Assembly: GCA_002786025.1 (NCBI GenBank)
Contig: NHNW01000013.1
Location: forward strand, 496,001-560,000
Source: Zasmidium citrigriseum
Lineage: Eukaryota; Ascomycota; Dothideomycetes; Mycosphaerellales; Mycosphaerellaceae
Reading direction: 5' to 3'
Length of the DNA stretch: 64,000 bases
Positions 52,244 through 62,729 of this stretch are shown one piece after another. A model generated the notes under the pieces. The model was not told where the DNA came from. It was given only the letters and a program-made list of their open reading frames with translations, and made no database searches. The translations under genes and the position numbers were made by a program. Numbering within the stretch: the first letter of the stretch is position 1; each line of letters starts with the position of its first letter.

Positions 52244-54112
52244 ATGTCGGTGTCGTCTGACGCCCAGGTAGACATCAGCGTCAGTCATCTCTCACACCAC
52301 CGCCCGCACATTCGGGCCCGCTGCCAGCCAAACAATACACTGACTGAGCGATGACTGTAGGTTTGTTTGGACGCGGTCGCGACAGCGTTCAAGGATGGCG
52401 GCGCCATCATCGAGAAGATCAAGAAGAAGCGAGCCCTCAAGCGAGCCCCTCCTCCACCGCGACTGCTCGAGGAATCGATAGACCAGGCCCCAGCCGAGAT
52501 CGAGCGAGAGAAGCAGCGAGGCATCAATCGATTTGGCAAGGCATTCGAAGAGGGGGACCACATAGCTGTCATTGCTCTGCAGCACATCACAATCCAGCTC
52601 ACATCTACCCTGCTTGACAAGCTGAAGAATGCCGCCTTTGATGATGATACGAAGACCACCGACTTCACCTACCTGGTGGACGCGGCGGATCTGGCAAGAG
52701 ACAGGACTATAGCGGTGTTGCATGAGTTCAAGCAGCGCCTGATCAACGCGCAGAACTCGGATCATCAAGACACAGCCCGTACAACGCCAAACTCAAGTAC
52801 CAGCAATGTCGCCACGCCGGCAACCGAGCCTACGAGGAGCCAGACTATGCAGGTGCTGTCTCAGAGCCAGCCGAAGCTAGCTCAACCTGCGAAACATCGT
52901 ACGTGGACAAGAGAGTACGGCAATTCGCGAGATGCCTCGGGTGAGGAAGATGCTGCACCGGGAGCTGCAGAGGAGAACAGCTACCCACATCATAGGAAGA
53001 GGAGCTCGCTGCTACATTTCTTGAAGCACAACAGAACTCATAGTAGTGAGACCAAGGATAAGGACAAGTCTGCCTTGCCACCACCTGCCGAAGAGTCGCA
53101 CAGCCGAACCCATTCCACAGCACCAACGAGCATACCCTTTCGACCGCCTCCTCAATGCGACAGCAGTAGCACCAACATCCACCAAAATAACAGTTCGCAA
53201 TCCAAGTTCCGCTATGAAGAGTGGGAGGACAACCCAGAGGAGATTTGGGGCAGCAAAACGACCCTCGAACGGCGGGAGACCATACCTTTGGCTCCTGACG
53301 CTCAAAATCCCAACGCGACAAGTTATCCTGGACAGCCGCTTCAACCGCCCTCACCTGTGATGACGCATCGTTCGAACTCGAACTCGACTTCTCACGTTGC
53401 AGCATCTACCGCCATCCCGACGCCTAACCCTGATAATGAATTCCTTGGCTTTTGCAAAGGAGCTTGGAAGTTACAGAACGGGGACCGCAAGGGCAGCATG
53501 CACAAGTGTCGTGAAGTCGAGCCCTGGTCCCGCCATCCATCCGCGGCCGCATCCTCGTCTTTTCTGGCCTGTCAACAGCCGAGATGCGCGTTCCGTTCCA
53601 TGTTCGCTAGCAACGATGTCAACGTGATCTGGAACAAAGTCTTCACAGCCGAAGCAAAGGGCATCAAGATCCGATGGCCGTTCCTTGCGAAAAGTCATGT
53701 GACGCAGAAAGTTGTGGTGAAGCACCAGTACAGCTTCAAATGTCTATTCTGCGTCTTTACCCGAGGGACGAGTGGAGTGTATCACGGGATGGAGTACTAC
53801 CTGGATCATCTGGTCACCCAGCATCGAGGGGAAACTTTGGGAGAAGTGGTGCTGTACAAGACGGGCTGCATCAACGACAGGATCGCTTCGGATGACGATG
53901 AGTTTGACATCAACTTGTACCCCGTCACGGCGGCATCTCGTGCTGGGGCAGGCGACCGACGAGAAACGTACTTGAATGATGACCTGATGGATCCGTACTG
54001 GAGCAAGAATGACGATAAGAATGATTCGATGTTTGGTGCAAATGAACCCTGGAACGAGGGACTGAGCGACTTCCATTACGGCGGTGATTTTGATGGGAAT
54101 GAACTGGAGTGA
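52244..54112 (+). CDS. Conserved-looking fungal protein with Cys/His-rich C-terminal region
   Basis: The main frame opens with TTG, but a short first exon supplies the start: 52244-52267 (MSVSSDAQ), a 93-nt intron (GTAGAC..ACTGTAG), then 52361-54112; 591 residues. The N-terminal 130 residues are helical and basic (IIEKIKKKRALKRAPPPPR, ALQHITIQLTSTLLDKLKN). A long Ser/Thr/Pro-rich linker follows. Residues about 370-530 form a Cys-rich region: FCKGAWKLQNG, MHKCREVEPW, FLACQQPRCAFRS, SFKCLFCVFTRG and HLVTQHRGE, suggestive of zinc-binding. Filamentous fungi carry proteins with this FCKGAWKL-type region, but I know of no assigned function. Confidence 0.72.
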
Positions 54113-54200
54113 TGAGCATTTGAAAGGCGACAGCACACGAAAAGTCTAGGGAACGGACACGGGTATTGCTTGGTATTGATTCGAACTCTTCGACCTGACT

Positions 54201-54956
54201 TCACGACGGCCGCCAGATTCTCACCACACACAGCTTCTCCCAGCCGGCCTGCTTCCCGCTCAAACCTACGATCTCGGCATGCCAACCACCTTGCCAGGCT
54301 TGTATCTGCTTGACGACTTCTGCTGGTTTGTTCTGCTTACACAAAAGCACGTACGCCACTCCTCTTCGGCTCAGCGCGTGTGGGATCTGGTCTAAGAGGC
54401 GATTGGTGGTTTCCATACCGTCCGCCCCACCTGCGTACGAAAGCGCCAGGAGATGCGAGTCGCGCTCAAATAGTGCATGGCTGTCGAGAGTCTGCTGGCC
54501 AACATCTTGCTGTGGCTGGACTGGTAGCTCCTCCGTCGGGACATACGGCGGATTGAAAATCAGGACATCCACACTCCGAGCCACCAAGGAAGACGCCAAG
54601 TCCCCCAGAACAACATCTAGCAAGGCACCCGCACCCACCTCGCCAAACTCTACCGCCGCCCCTTTCACCGTCTGCTTCGCCGCCTCGCACGCGAACGAAT
54701 TGACATCCGTCCCCAGCGTCGCCACATCACTGCGGCCCAGAATATGCTTCGCATGCGCATTCACAAACGCCAGCACGACCCCCGACCCCGTACCGACTTC
54801 CAGAACCAGCGGACAAGGCGATTTTGGCGGGAAGCGGCCTCTGAGATATGCGGTTTCAGAACTTGATGAGAGGGTGTCCAGCAGTAAGTAGGAGTCTTCG
54901 GCGGGCTCGTAGATTCGGGAGGGGTCGATGTGGGAGGTTGATGGCGTTGGGAGCAT
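54201..54956 (-). CDS. mtq2: eRF1 methyltransferase catalytic subunit Mtq2 (HemK family)
   Basis: Single exon, 251 residues. It starts with the typical YEPAEDSYLLLDTL, has the SAM-binding LEVGTGSGVVLAF, then VDVLIFNPPYVPT with the NPPY active-site motif of Gln/Asn methyltransferases. With Trm112, Mtq2 methylates the Gln of the GGQ motif of release factor eRF1. All core motifs and the small size match. The gene at 52244 converges on it, with stops about 90 bp apart. Confidence 0.93.
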   Translation of the reverse strand: MLPTPSTSHIDPSRIYEPAEDSYLLLDTLSSSSETAYLRGRFPPKSPCPLVLEVGTGSGVVLAFVNAHAKHILGRSDVATLGTDVNSFACEAAKQTVKGAAVEFGEVGAGALLDVVLGDLASSLVARSVDVLIFNPPYVPTEELPVQPQQDVGQQTLDSHALFERDSHLLALSYAGGADGMETTNRLLDQIPHALSRRGVAYVLLCKQNKPAEVVKQIQAWQGGWHAEIVGLSGKQAGWEKLCVVRIWRPS

Positions 54957-55469
54957 GTTGTTTTTTTGGTGGGGGATTTTGATGAATTTATGCGTGATGA
55001 GCGATGATATCCAGATCGACAGTCGAATATGTAGCGATCTTTATTTTTGGTCTTGGAATGTGTGTTGAAGGGCACGTGATATCAGAATTGTTGTTCAGTC
55101 CCGTTCGTTTCTCATCGTGGAGGTTTGAAGTCGTGAGGTGAGGTCCAGGGCCAGATTGAGACGCATGTTCTTGGCGTTGATTGAGGTCCTCCAGAAGGGT
55201 TCAATGTTTCATCCGATCTTCACTCCAGCACCGCGATGTATCATGCTCCACCGTCAAAAGAAGTCATTAAACGTATAGAGTTGATCTGGTCGGCTCGGCA
55301 AAATACGCACGAAAAGTCTCAAGCTCGAGCTCGGCTCTCGATCTTCAATGACGTCGATCAAAATATCACCACATCTTCAACCTCACCATCCACCCTCACT
55401 TCCTTGCCATTGAAACCTTTCATAACCTTTGGATCTCTCACAACCTCCCAATTCTAACACACGACGACA

Positions 55470-55910
55470 ATGCTCCGCCCAACGCCCCTCCTCCGCGCTA
55501 CAGCCTCCAGCATCGGCACGCAATCCTCCGGCCTCAAACCCGTGCCCTTGGCCCTCCTCCCCCCGATCCCATTATACAGGAGATTATTGCGCGCGCATCG
55601 CAAATTTCTGCCCAAGGAGATGAGGGTGCTGGGGGATGAGTATGTGAAGAGCGAGTTTCGGGCGCATCGGAGCACCGACAACCCAGTCCACATCGTGGGT
55701 TTCCTCACCGAATGGCAGACCTACGCTCAACAAATCGAGGGCGATACGTGGCGAGGAGAGAAGATGGATAAGAGTAAGGTGGACAAGATGAGCGATCAGC
55801 AGATTGGGCAGTTGTATGAGTTGATGAATGCGATTAGGGAGAGGGAATTGGCGGAGAATGATCCGGAGTATAGGATGCATGAGCCACCGGAGCCGCGAGG
55901 GAAAGAGTAG
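55470..55910 (+). CDS. sdh7: Succinate dehydrogenase assembly factor 3 (Acn9/Sdh7, LYR-type)
   Basis: Single exon, 146 residues. After a mitochondrial-targeting-like N-terminus (Arg/Ser/Ala-rich, few acids) comes PIPLYRRLLRAHRKFLP, the LYR-type motif, then MRVLGDEYVKSEFRAHRSTD and HIVGFLTEWQTYAQQI, characteristic of Acn9/SDHAF3. The factor works in the matrix, helping iron-sulfur maturation of the Sdh2 subunit. The C-terminus is charged and variable. Confidence 0.88.
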   Translation: MLRPTPLLRATASSIGTQSSGLKPVPLALLPPIPLYRRLLRAHRKFLPKEMRVLGDEYVKSEFRAHRSTDNPVHIVGFLTEWQTYAQQIEGDTWRGEKMDKSKVDKMSDQQIGQLYELMNAIRERELAENDPEYRMHEPPEPRGKE

Positions 55911-56134
55911 GGGATTTTGGCAGGTGGTTGATGTGGTCATGAGGAGGGAGCAGGTGCGGCAGTGGAAAGGGACATGGTGGACAACGCATTCGGTCTAGGG
56001 AAAGGGTGCTGGTGAACAGCGCATTGGGGAGGAGAGGGCGTGACTTCGAGGTTGACTGGACACCCTCCAGAGCCATTGAACTATCGAGCCCTCGGGAAGA
56101 CAACAAGCGATTCAGCCACGCCAAATCCACTGCA

Positions 56135-56507
56135 ATGTGCAAAACATACTACTGGCGCTCCCGCGAATGCGGCCACGAATGGTACCGATCATGCCCCTCT
56201 ACCTCGATCACTCTCTGACCCAACCAGGTTCGAACTCATCAAACCCTGCGGCCATAGCATGAATCTCCTCACCTGTCCCGACTTCCACCCAAGCCAACCC
56301 TACGGCAATATCGAAAAACCGCTGCGACAACGATGGGCTCCCCCTTACGAATGTCCAAAATGCGACTATGAGGAACATGACATGCGGCGGCGGAGGATGA
56401 TGATTACGAAGAGAACTGGTTGGAGAGTTGGACTGGGTCCCGGGAAGAGGGATTTGGGGGTTGATGTGTATCCGAGGGCGGCGGTGGCGTGTTGTGTTGT
56501 TATGTGA
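56135..56507 (+). CDS. Small Cys-rich protein, 108 residues, one 46-nt intron
   Basis: Exons 56135-56181 and 56228-56507. The intron (GTACCG..CAACCAG) is only 46 nt with a CTCTGAC branch point; splicing rebuilds a Trp codon and joins two Cys/His segments. The protein contains CX9C spacing in the first 15 residues, KPCGHSMNLLTCPDFH, then PYECPKCDYEEHDMRRRRMM. The CGH and CX2C patterns suggest zinc binding, like other short fungal CxxC proteins. No signal peptide. Without the intron the frame stops after 27 codons, so the spliced model is preferred. Confidence 0.62.
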
Positions 56508-57167
56508 GGATAGTGGATGTGGGATATATGGGGCTTGTTGGGTAGGGAGTGGGACAGCAGAGTGCTTGTGGGCCTACGTTGATGAGAGAGGTCATTGGTA
56601 GCTGAATCATATGCAAGGTCTGATTATCTCCCCAAGGCCGTTGAGCCCTTCGATCTTCAATTCCCGGACTCGGCATGCCGATTGCGAATCCCCGACGTGA
56701 CCTTCTCATGATCGATCACACGTGCGGCCGTCTTTGCTTCGAGAAAAGCCTTCAGTGCCTGCTCAACTTTCTGGAATCGACGGTGCCATCAAACGGCTGG
56801 AACCTCCTCAGGCCATAGTCGAAAGACGACATATGTGCCACCAAGCCAATGCCGCTAGAGCAAGAGAGCCGGAGAAGGATCAAGATCTAACTACAAGCAG
56901 GATACGAGGTGGGTGTTGACCGATCTACTCCCGAAAGCCAGGTCGTGGTCTTTGCCACTCCACAGACACTGTGCCCCAAAACCAGTGGCTTTGGCCGACA
57001 GGTCAAGTGGCTTTGTCGAAACCACAGTGCTCAAAACCCTAGCGGAGACCCGCCACAGCACTAGACAACCACCTCAGCTACCCTCGACTCCATCATCATT
57101 GGACCTATCTTGCTTAAAGCTAGAAGATGTCCTCTTTTTCGTTTACCCACTCGCGTATACGAGGAAA

Positions 57168-58533
57168 ATGGCTCGATCTCCTGCAACACCCAATGAAGCG
57201 CCTGCTTTCCACGTCTTCTCCGTCAAGGCCAGCCAAAGTCCACAGAGTGAGGGCACGAAGGACTACGTTGCCAGACGCACGCACAGGAAGTCCAGATCGG
57301 GCTGTTCAACATGCAAGACGAAGCGGGTGAAGTGCGATGAGCGAAGACCGACGTGTTCGAGATGTTTAAGGAACTTCACGGAGTGTTGCTATGAGAAGGG
57401 ATCGCCAACGACTGCATCGTATGGATCGACTTTTGCGGTCACCTTGTCGAAAGACATATCTGAGCAGCTTGAAGAAGTCTCATCTCGTCTGACCTTACCG
57501 AAGACTTTAATACAATCATCAGCGGACCTTCACCTATTGAAGCACTTCGATACTCTGAACAATAGTGCCTTGTTCATTGGACCTGCGGCTGAGGGATATC
57601 ACAACGCTTTACTTCGGTTGGCGCAGAACGTAAGTAACAGCACACGTAAAAATCTCCGATGATGCTCGCTGAAACATGCTGTAGCACTCGTACCTCTTCC
57701 ACACAATGCTTGCCCTAGCTGCGAATCACTTGCTCGAGAGCGGCGTTGGGGGCTGGCGACAAGCCAAGTTGGCCCATCTATCGACCGCCCTTCGACAATT
57801 CCAGCGAACCATATCAAAGCCTATCGCCAAGGAGCACTCCGATGCCGTCCTCATGACCTGCCTCATGATCAACGTCCAATACTTCAGCTGGGTCGACACG
57901 ACCAACCCAAAAGACTCCTGGGTCTTCTCCAAAGACCCCGACCGCGTCTGCTGGCTCTCAGTACAGCAAGGTATGGGAGCGCTACTGGAGCAGGTGCGCC
58001 CATTTCTGGTAGACACACAAGTCCTACACTACTTCTACGTCCAGCCAACAGACCGCGAAGACGTCCGCCGCCTCCCGGCAGCCATGTGGGAGCTCTGCGC
58101 CGTGACGGATGAAATGGGCCCTCCAGCCGTGCACCCGAACCCCTACCACGACCCTCTCCACGCTCTAGCGCTGCTTATGCCCTTTGAGCCGGACAATTTC
58201 ATGAAGTACCTCCACTTCGGGGCGAGGATATATCCTCCTTACGTCGAGCTGCTGAAGAAGAATGATCATCGGGCGCTGCTTATTTTGAGCTACTGGTTTG
58301 GCTTACTTGGTGGAGCCGATATTTGGTGGTGTAAACGACGGGTGAAGAGGGATTGTTTGGCGATCTGTATGCTTTTGGATGCGTTTGGGAGTGAAGCGAT
58401 TCGGGCGCTGCTGGATTTTCCGGCCAATGCCTGCGGGTATACTCTGATTCGGCCTGTTGTGTCCGAGGAGAATTTGGGCGATGCGGGGGTTTTTGATGTT
58501 GCTGCCTCTTTGCAGGAGGGCTTGACGACATGA
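57168..58533 (+). CDS. Zn2Cys6 binuclear-cluster transcription regulator
   Basis: Exons 57168-57629 and 57685-58533; 55-nt intron (GTAAGT..TGTAG); 436 residues. The DNA-binding motif is SRSGCSTCKTKRVKCDERRP then CSRCLRNFTECCYEKG at about 42-73: CX2CX6CX6CX2CX7C, with the expected basic residues. The remainder is the helical fungal-specific regulatory region (LLKHFDTLNN, MLALAANHLL, AKEHSDAVLMTCLMINVQYF, WELCAVTDEM). It is of the short sterol-regulator-like (UPC2/ECM22-like) type in layout, which is inference. Target genes are unknown; a rhamnogalacturonan lyase gene starts 0.8 kb downstream. ATG 57168 was chosen although the frame is open 85 codons upstream. Confidence 0.88.
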
Positions 58534-59325
58534 TCGGAAGGAGTTCGCCAATTCTGGGAAACGAGGCTCTCGTTACTTGCTTCGCAATATCGATACGCTT
58601 CAAAGACGACCGATGGTGTGAGCCCCCTAGGACATGCTTCGCCAAACCGCAGAAACGATATGCCATACTCTGGACATTCTCTCGCCGCCGGCGACGATTC
58701 AATGGACCTCGAAAGCTCAGTACAGCACCCCGGAACAGAGCAGTGGTGTCGAGAGGCTTTCTTCCGCCGCTGAAGCTATGTCCGAAATCCTAGGTCACTC
58801 TGGTGAAAGCCGTCAAGAGAGAGCAGGCGAGAGGTTGAAGTGCAAGCGAAGCACTTCTTGAGACACGCAACTCGGCAGTAAGATTTCATTTGACGTGCAT
58901 CAAGCCTGTGGAGCTGAAGGCTTGTGCGTGGCAGGGATCATAGCCATCCTGCAGGAGACACACCTTTGGATTGACGGCACCTCGCAACCTTCACACGAGG
59001 ATACGAAATCGCCTGCCCTTTCATCAACGACTCCGCAAACGATGAGGAATGATACTTCACCAACTTCAGCCTATCGTGCCGCTCCTCGCCCGACGATACC
59101 CCGAGCTGCATCACTGGCGCTTCCATCTCCTACATTAACTTCTTGGCCGAAATAGATCTACATGAAACGAAAAGTTCCACCTATCCCGGACATCGAGCCA
59201 AAGTGATATAGTTACACTCGCTAAAACGAGCCACAAAGATATATATTTATCTCTACAATTCCTCTTGGGAACCAACCACCACCAACAACCTAATCTCTCC
59301 TCCAACTCCATCTGGTGCTGGCACC
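58534..59325. other. Intergenic region upstream of the lyase gene
   Basis: About 0.8 kb holding the 3' region of the regulator gene and the lyase promoter. A TATA-like ATATATATTTATC lies at about 59240, roughly 85 nt before the lyase start. No supported gene; two overlapping frames between 58530 and 58861 lack motifs. Confidence 0.45.
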
Positions 59326-61024
59326 ATGATGGTCAAGTCACTCCTTGCGGCCGTCGCTGGCTTTGCTACTCTCGCCACTGCGCAGTTTGGACTCACGGAT
59401 AATGGCGACAGCTATGTTGTCAATGCTGGTTCTGCGAACCCGCTGGTTGTTACTGTTGATCAGGCTAGCTGCGATGTGACTTCTATCGTCTATCGCGGGA
59501 CTGAACTGCAGAATGGCGCTCCATATACTCATATTGGATCTGGATTGGGGAGTGCTACTGTTTCTGCTACCACCATCGACGGCAAGTCTCACAATCCCTA
59601 TGCAAAAGACCCCAAGCTAACTTCCATCCCAGACCAATACATCAAGGTCACCTGCGAGACCGACACGCTGACCCACTACATCGTCGTCAAATCCGGCGAC
59701 AGCAACCTCTACATGGCAACCTACACCACCGCCGAACCCTCAATCGGCGAACTGCGCTACATCGCCCGTCTCGACAGCAGCATCCTCCCCTCCTCGTACC
59801 CCTTCGGGGACGTCTCTAAAACCGTCGGCAGCACCTCCACCGTCGAAGGATCCGACGTCTTCATCGTCGACGGCGAGACCCGAAGTAAATTCTACTCCTC
59901 GGAGCGCTTCATCGACGACCACGTCCATTGCGTGTATGGCGATGATGTACATGCTTGTTTCGTTAAGCCGGCGCTGGCGTATGAGGCCTCGTCTGGCGGA
60001 CCTTTCTTCCGGGATATTGATACGAATAATGGGGGCGAGTATACGAGTCTTACGTTCTATATGAACTCTGGCCATGTCCAGACGGAGGATTTCCGTCAAG
60101 GCTTGCATGGACCGTACGCACTCACTTTTAGCAGAAGTGGTATCCCGAAACTCGCGGACTTCGACTTCTCGTTCTTCGCGGATCTGGATGTTGAGGGTTA
60201 CGTCGCTGAGTCCGGCCGTGGGTACGTCTCTGGAACGGCTACTGGCGTGGAAAGTGATTACACGCCTGTCGTGCACTGGTTCAACGAGGATGCGCAGTAC
60301 TGGGCGTACACATCCAGCGGCGAATTCACGTCCCCAGCCATGAAACCCGGAACGTATACCATGAAACTCTACCAGACGGAACTCGAAGTCGCTTCCCAGA
60401 GCGTCGAAGTCACAGCCGGCTCGACGACTTCTAGCGATATCGCGAGTACCTTGGAAGCGCCTGCTACGAGTCTCTGGACGATTGGATCCTGTGACGGGCA
60501 GCCTACGGGTTTTCTCAACGCGGATAAGCAGCTCAGGATGCATCCCTCCGACGAGAGAATGTCAGACTGGGGACCGACAGATTTTGTTGTTGGGGAGGCA
60601 GATGCGTCTGAGTTTCCGATGGCTCTCTTCCAAGCTGTGAACAGCGGGCAGAACATCACCTTCAGCCTGGATGATGCGAGCAGCGATGCTACTTTGCGGA
60701 TCCGGACGACGCTTGCTTTTGCTAGTGGGAGACCGCAGGTTTCGGTCAACTCCTGGACGAGTGATGCACCTGCTGCGCCAACGAAGATTGATAGTCGCGG
60801 TGTCACCCGAGGTGCGTACAGAGGCTATGGCGAGGCGTATGAGTTCGATATTCCGAGTGGCGAGTTGGTTGCTGGCCAGAATACGATTCAGATTGATGTT
60901 GCTTCTGGCAGCTCCGGGGAGACTTTCTTGTCGCCGAATTTTGTGAGTTGTCTGAGAAGTTTCTTGATGTTGAGTGTTGCTGACGATTCTGCAGATTCTT
61001 GATTGCATTGAGTTGTACAGATGA
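59326..61024 (+). CDS. Secreted rhamnogalacturonan lyase (polysaccharide lyase family 4 type)
   Basis: Exons 59326-59581, 59633-60942 and 60995-61024; 531 residues. The first intron (51 nt) uses a GC donor (GCAAGT) with a CTAAC branch point and CCCAG acceptor; removing it restores the family sequence between TTID and QYIKVTC. The second (52 nt) replaces a read-through tail by a short end ILDCIELYR. Signal peptide at 1-19 ([19 protein letters not shown]), then [16 protein letters not shown] and [14 protein letters not shown], the typical start. The enzyme cleaves the rhamnose-galacturonic acid backbone of pectin by beta-elimination outside the cell. Three domains (catalytic beta-super-sandwich, FnIII-like, CBM-like) are expected from length. 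Confidence 0.9.
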
Positions 61025-61679
61025 GGAGATGTCGCCAGGGATACTGGTTCGCGTTCGGTCTCGTTTGATCTTGTACAGAAGTTCTGCAATATTGAAGTGA
61101 TCATGTGTCGTTCAATTTGTCAGTGTCTCGCTCTTTTATATCTGGAAGGGGAAGTGGTATAGGGTTGCACATCGTGCCGCTGTTTTGGTCGCCGTCTCCA
61201 ATGTCAGCGACATCGTGGAACGCCGAACACGATTCATCACTGCTAAGTCCTCTACTGCTGGAAACTGGTGCCGTTTGATGTCAAGGAATTGTCCTGATGC
61301 CGAAGGTGACGTTCGACAAATTCGATTCAACTCCCATCAAAATCCAGTGGCGGGTTGATTCACTCAAAGGAGGTCCGTGCAATAGAGTTCTCGGCCCAGC
61401 GGTTCAAGGGGGCCTGGCTCCTCGCACTCGAACTTCACGTGTTCAATTTCATCGGTCTTTTCTCGCAAGATCATGTCATCAACGGAATGCTCACGCAGCA
61501 GGCAAGAAGCCAAGCCAGTCGAGTCAGAGCAAAGAGCTCTGGATTGCAAATCAAAATGTCACTAACGGAGAGATGGCGTCATTGCTCTGGATGTAGCCAC
61601 AGCTGGAGAGCATTTAAGCCGTGATCGACGGCATTGAGGTAGGCGGGGCTATAACTACAGCACTACTACCCATTCGCAT
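61025..61679. other. Intergenic region
   Basis: Terminator of the lyase gene and promoter of the next gene. An ATG frame at 61297-61596 (99 codons) has random-looking composition. Nothing else is supported. Confidence 0.45.
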
Positions 61680-62654
61680 ATGAGCTCGCCACTCTCGATT
61701 CTACGATCTACAATACCACGAACCGCGACCAGAGCCTTCAGATCGAACTACCGGCGAGCCAACATGACGACCGCCATCTTCAAACACATCGACACATCCT
61801 CCTACTCCGGCAAACCCTGGGTCAAAGTCGACGGCCCAGGCAAGTCTTACAAAGAACTCGACGTCGAGCGCGAAGTGCACAACATCCGTGGCCGCGAGAA
61901 GGAGTTCAACACGGATGTCTCAGGTTTCGCCGTCTACAACTCACCTGCGAAAGAGAAGGCTTTTGTCGATGACCAGGCAGTGAGAGATGGATACTACCAA
62001 GAGGTGGAAGAGCTGCTCAGGAAGACACACTCCGGTATCAAGAAAGTCGTCATCTTCGATCATACCATTCGGAGGAGGAATAAGGACTCGCCGAGACAGC
62101 CTGTCCAGCAGGTCCATGTCGACCAGACTCCAGGCGCCACCGAAGTCCGCGTGCGGCGACATCTGCCTGAAGAAGAGGCTGAGGAACTCCTCAAGGGTCG
62201 GTATCAGATCATCAACGTCTGGCGACCAATCGAGAACCCAGCATCAGACTTCCCATTGGCCGTAATCGACTGGCGATCAACCTCCCCCAAGGACTTCATC
62301 CCCGTGGACTTGATGTATCCCAAGCGCCCAGACTCCGCCATGGACGACGACGATCGCGGCAAGGAAGTCCTTCCTGATGAGTCTTCTTACGACTCGACGG
62401 AGGGATATGAGCCCAGAGGCGAGACTCTGTCTGTTGCACCGAACACGCAGCACAAATTCTGGTATTATAAGGATATGACTCCGGATGAGGTTATGATGCT
62501 GAAGTGTTACGATTCGTTTGGCGATGCGCAACCGATGGGAAGGAAGGGTCTTGCTGTGAGGACTCCGCATACTGCTTTTGTTGATCCGCAGACGCCGAAG
62601 GATGCGCCTTATCGACAGTCGATTGAGGTGAGGTGCTTGGTCTTTTACGAGTAG
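61680..62654 (+). CDS. AsaB/CmcJ-like putative hydroxylase
   Basis: Single exon, 324 residues; an internal ATG at 61764 (MTTAIFKHID) may be the true start, since the first 28 residues are Arg/Ser-rich, possibly a targeting peptide. Features typical of the GA4 desaturase/AsaB-like family: GFAVYNSPAKEKAF, HSGIKKVVIFDHTIRRR with the HT pair, VHVDQTP, RYQIINVWRPIENPASDFPL and WYYKDMTPDEVMMLKCYDS. The HVDQT plus C-terminal His pattern fits non-heme iron oxygenase use. In fungi such genes appear both in metabolite clusters and alone; this one has no cluster neighbours in view. Substrate unknown. Confidence 0.82.
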   Translation: MSSPLSILRSTIPRTATRAFRSNYRRANMTTAIFKHIDTSSYSGKPWVKVDGPGKSYKELDVEREVHNIRGREKEFNTDVSGFAVYNSPAKEKAFVDDQAVRDGYYQEVEELLRKTHSGIKKVVIFDHTIRRRNKDSPRQPVQQVHVDQTPGATEVRVRRHLPEEEAEELLKGRYQIINVWRPIENPASDFPLAVIDWRSTSPKDFIPVDLMYPKRPDSAMDDDDRGKEVLPDESSYDSTEGYEPRGETLSVAPNTQHKFWYYKDMTPDEVMMLKCYDSFGDAQPMGRKGLAVRTPHTAFVDPQTPKDAPYRQSIEVRCLVFYE

Positions 62655-62729
62655 GACTTTTTGCCAATGGTATAATTTGTTCAATCTATTCTATTCTTGC
62701 AGCATTATTATACATTGAAAAACAGGAAC

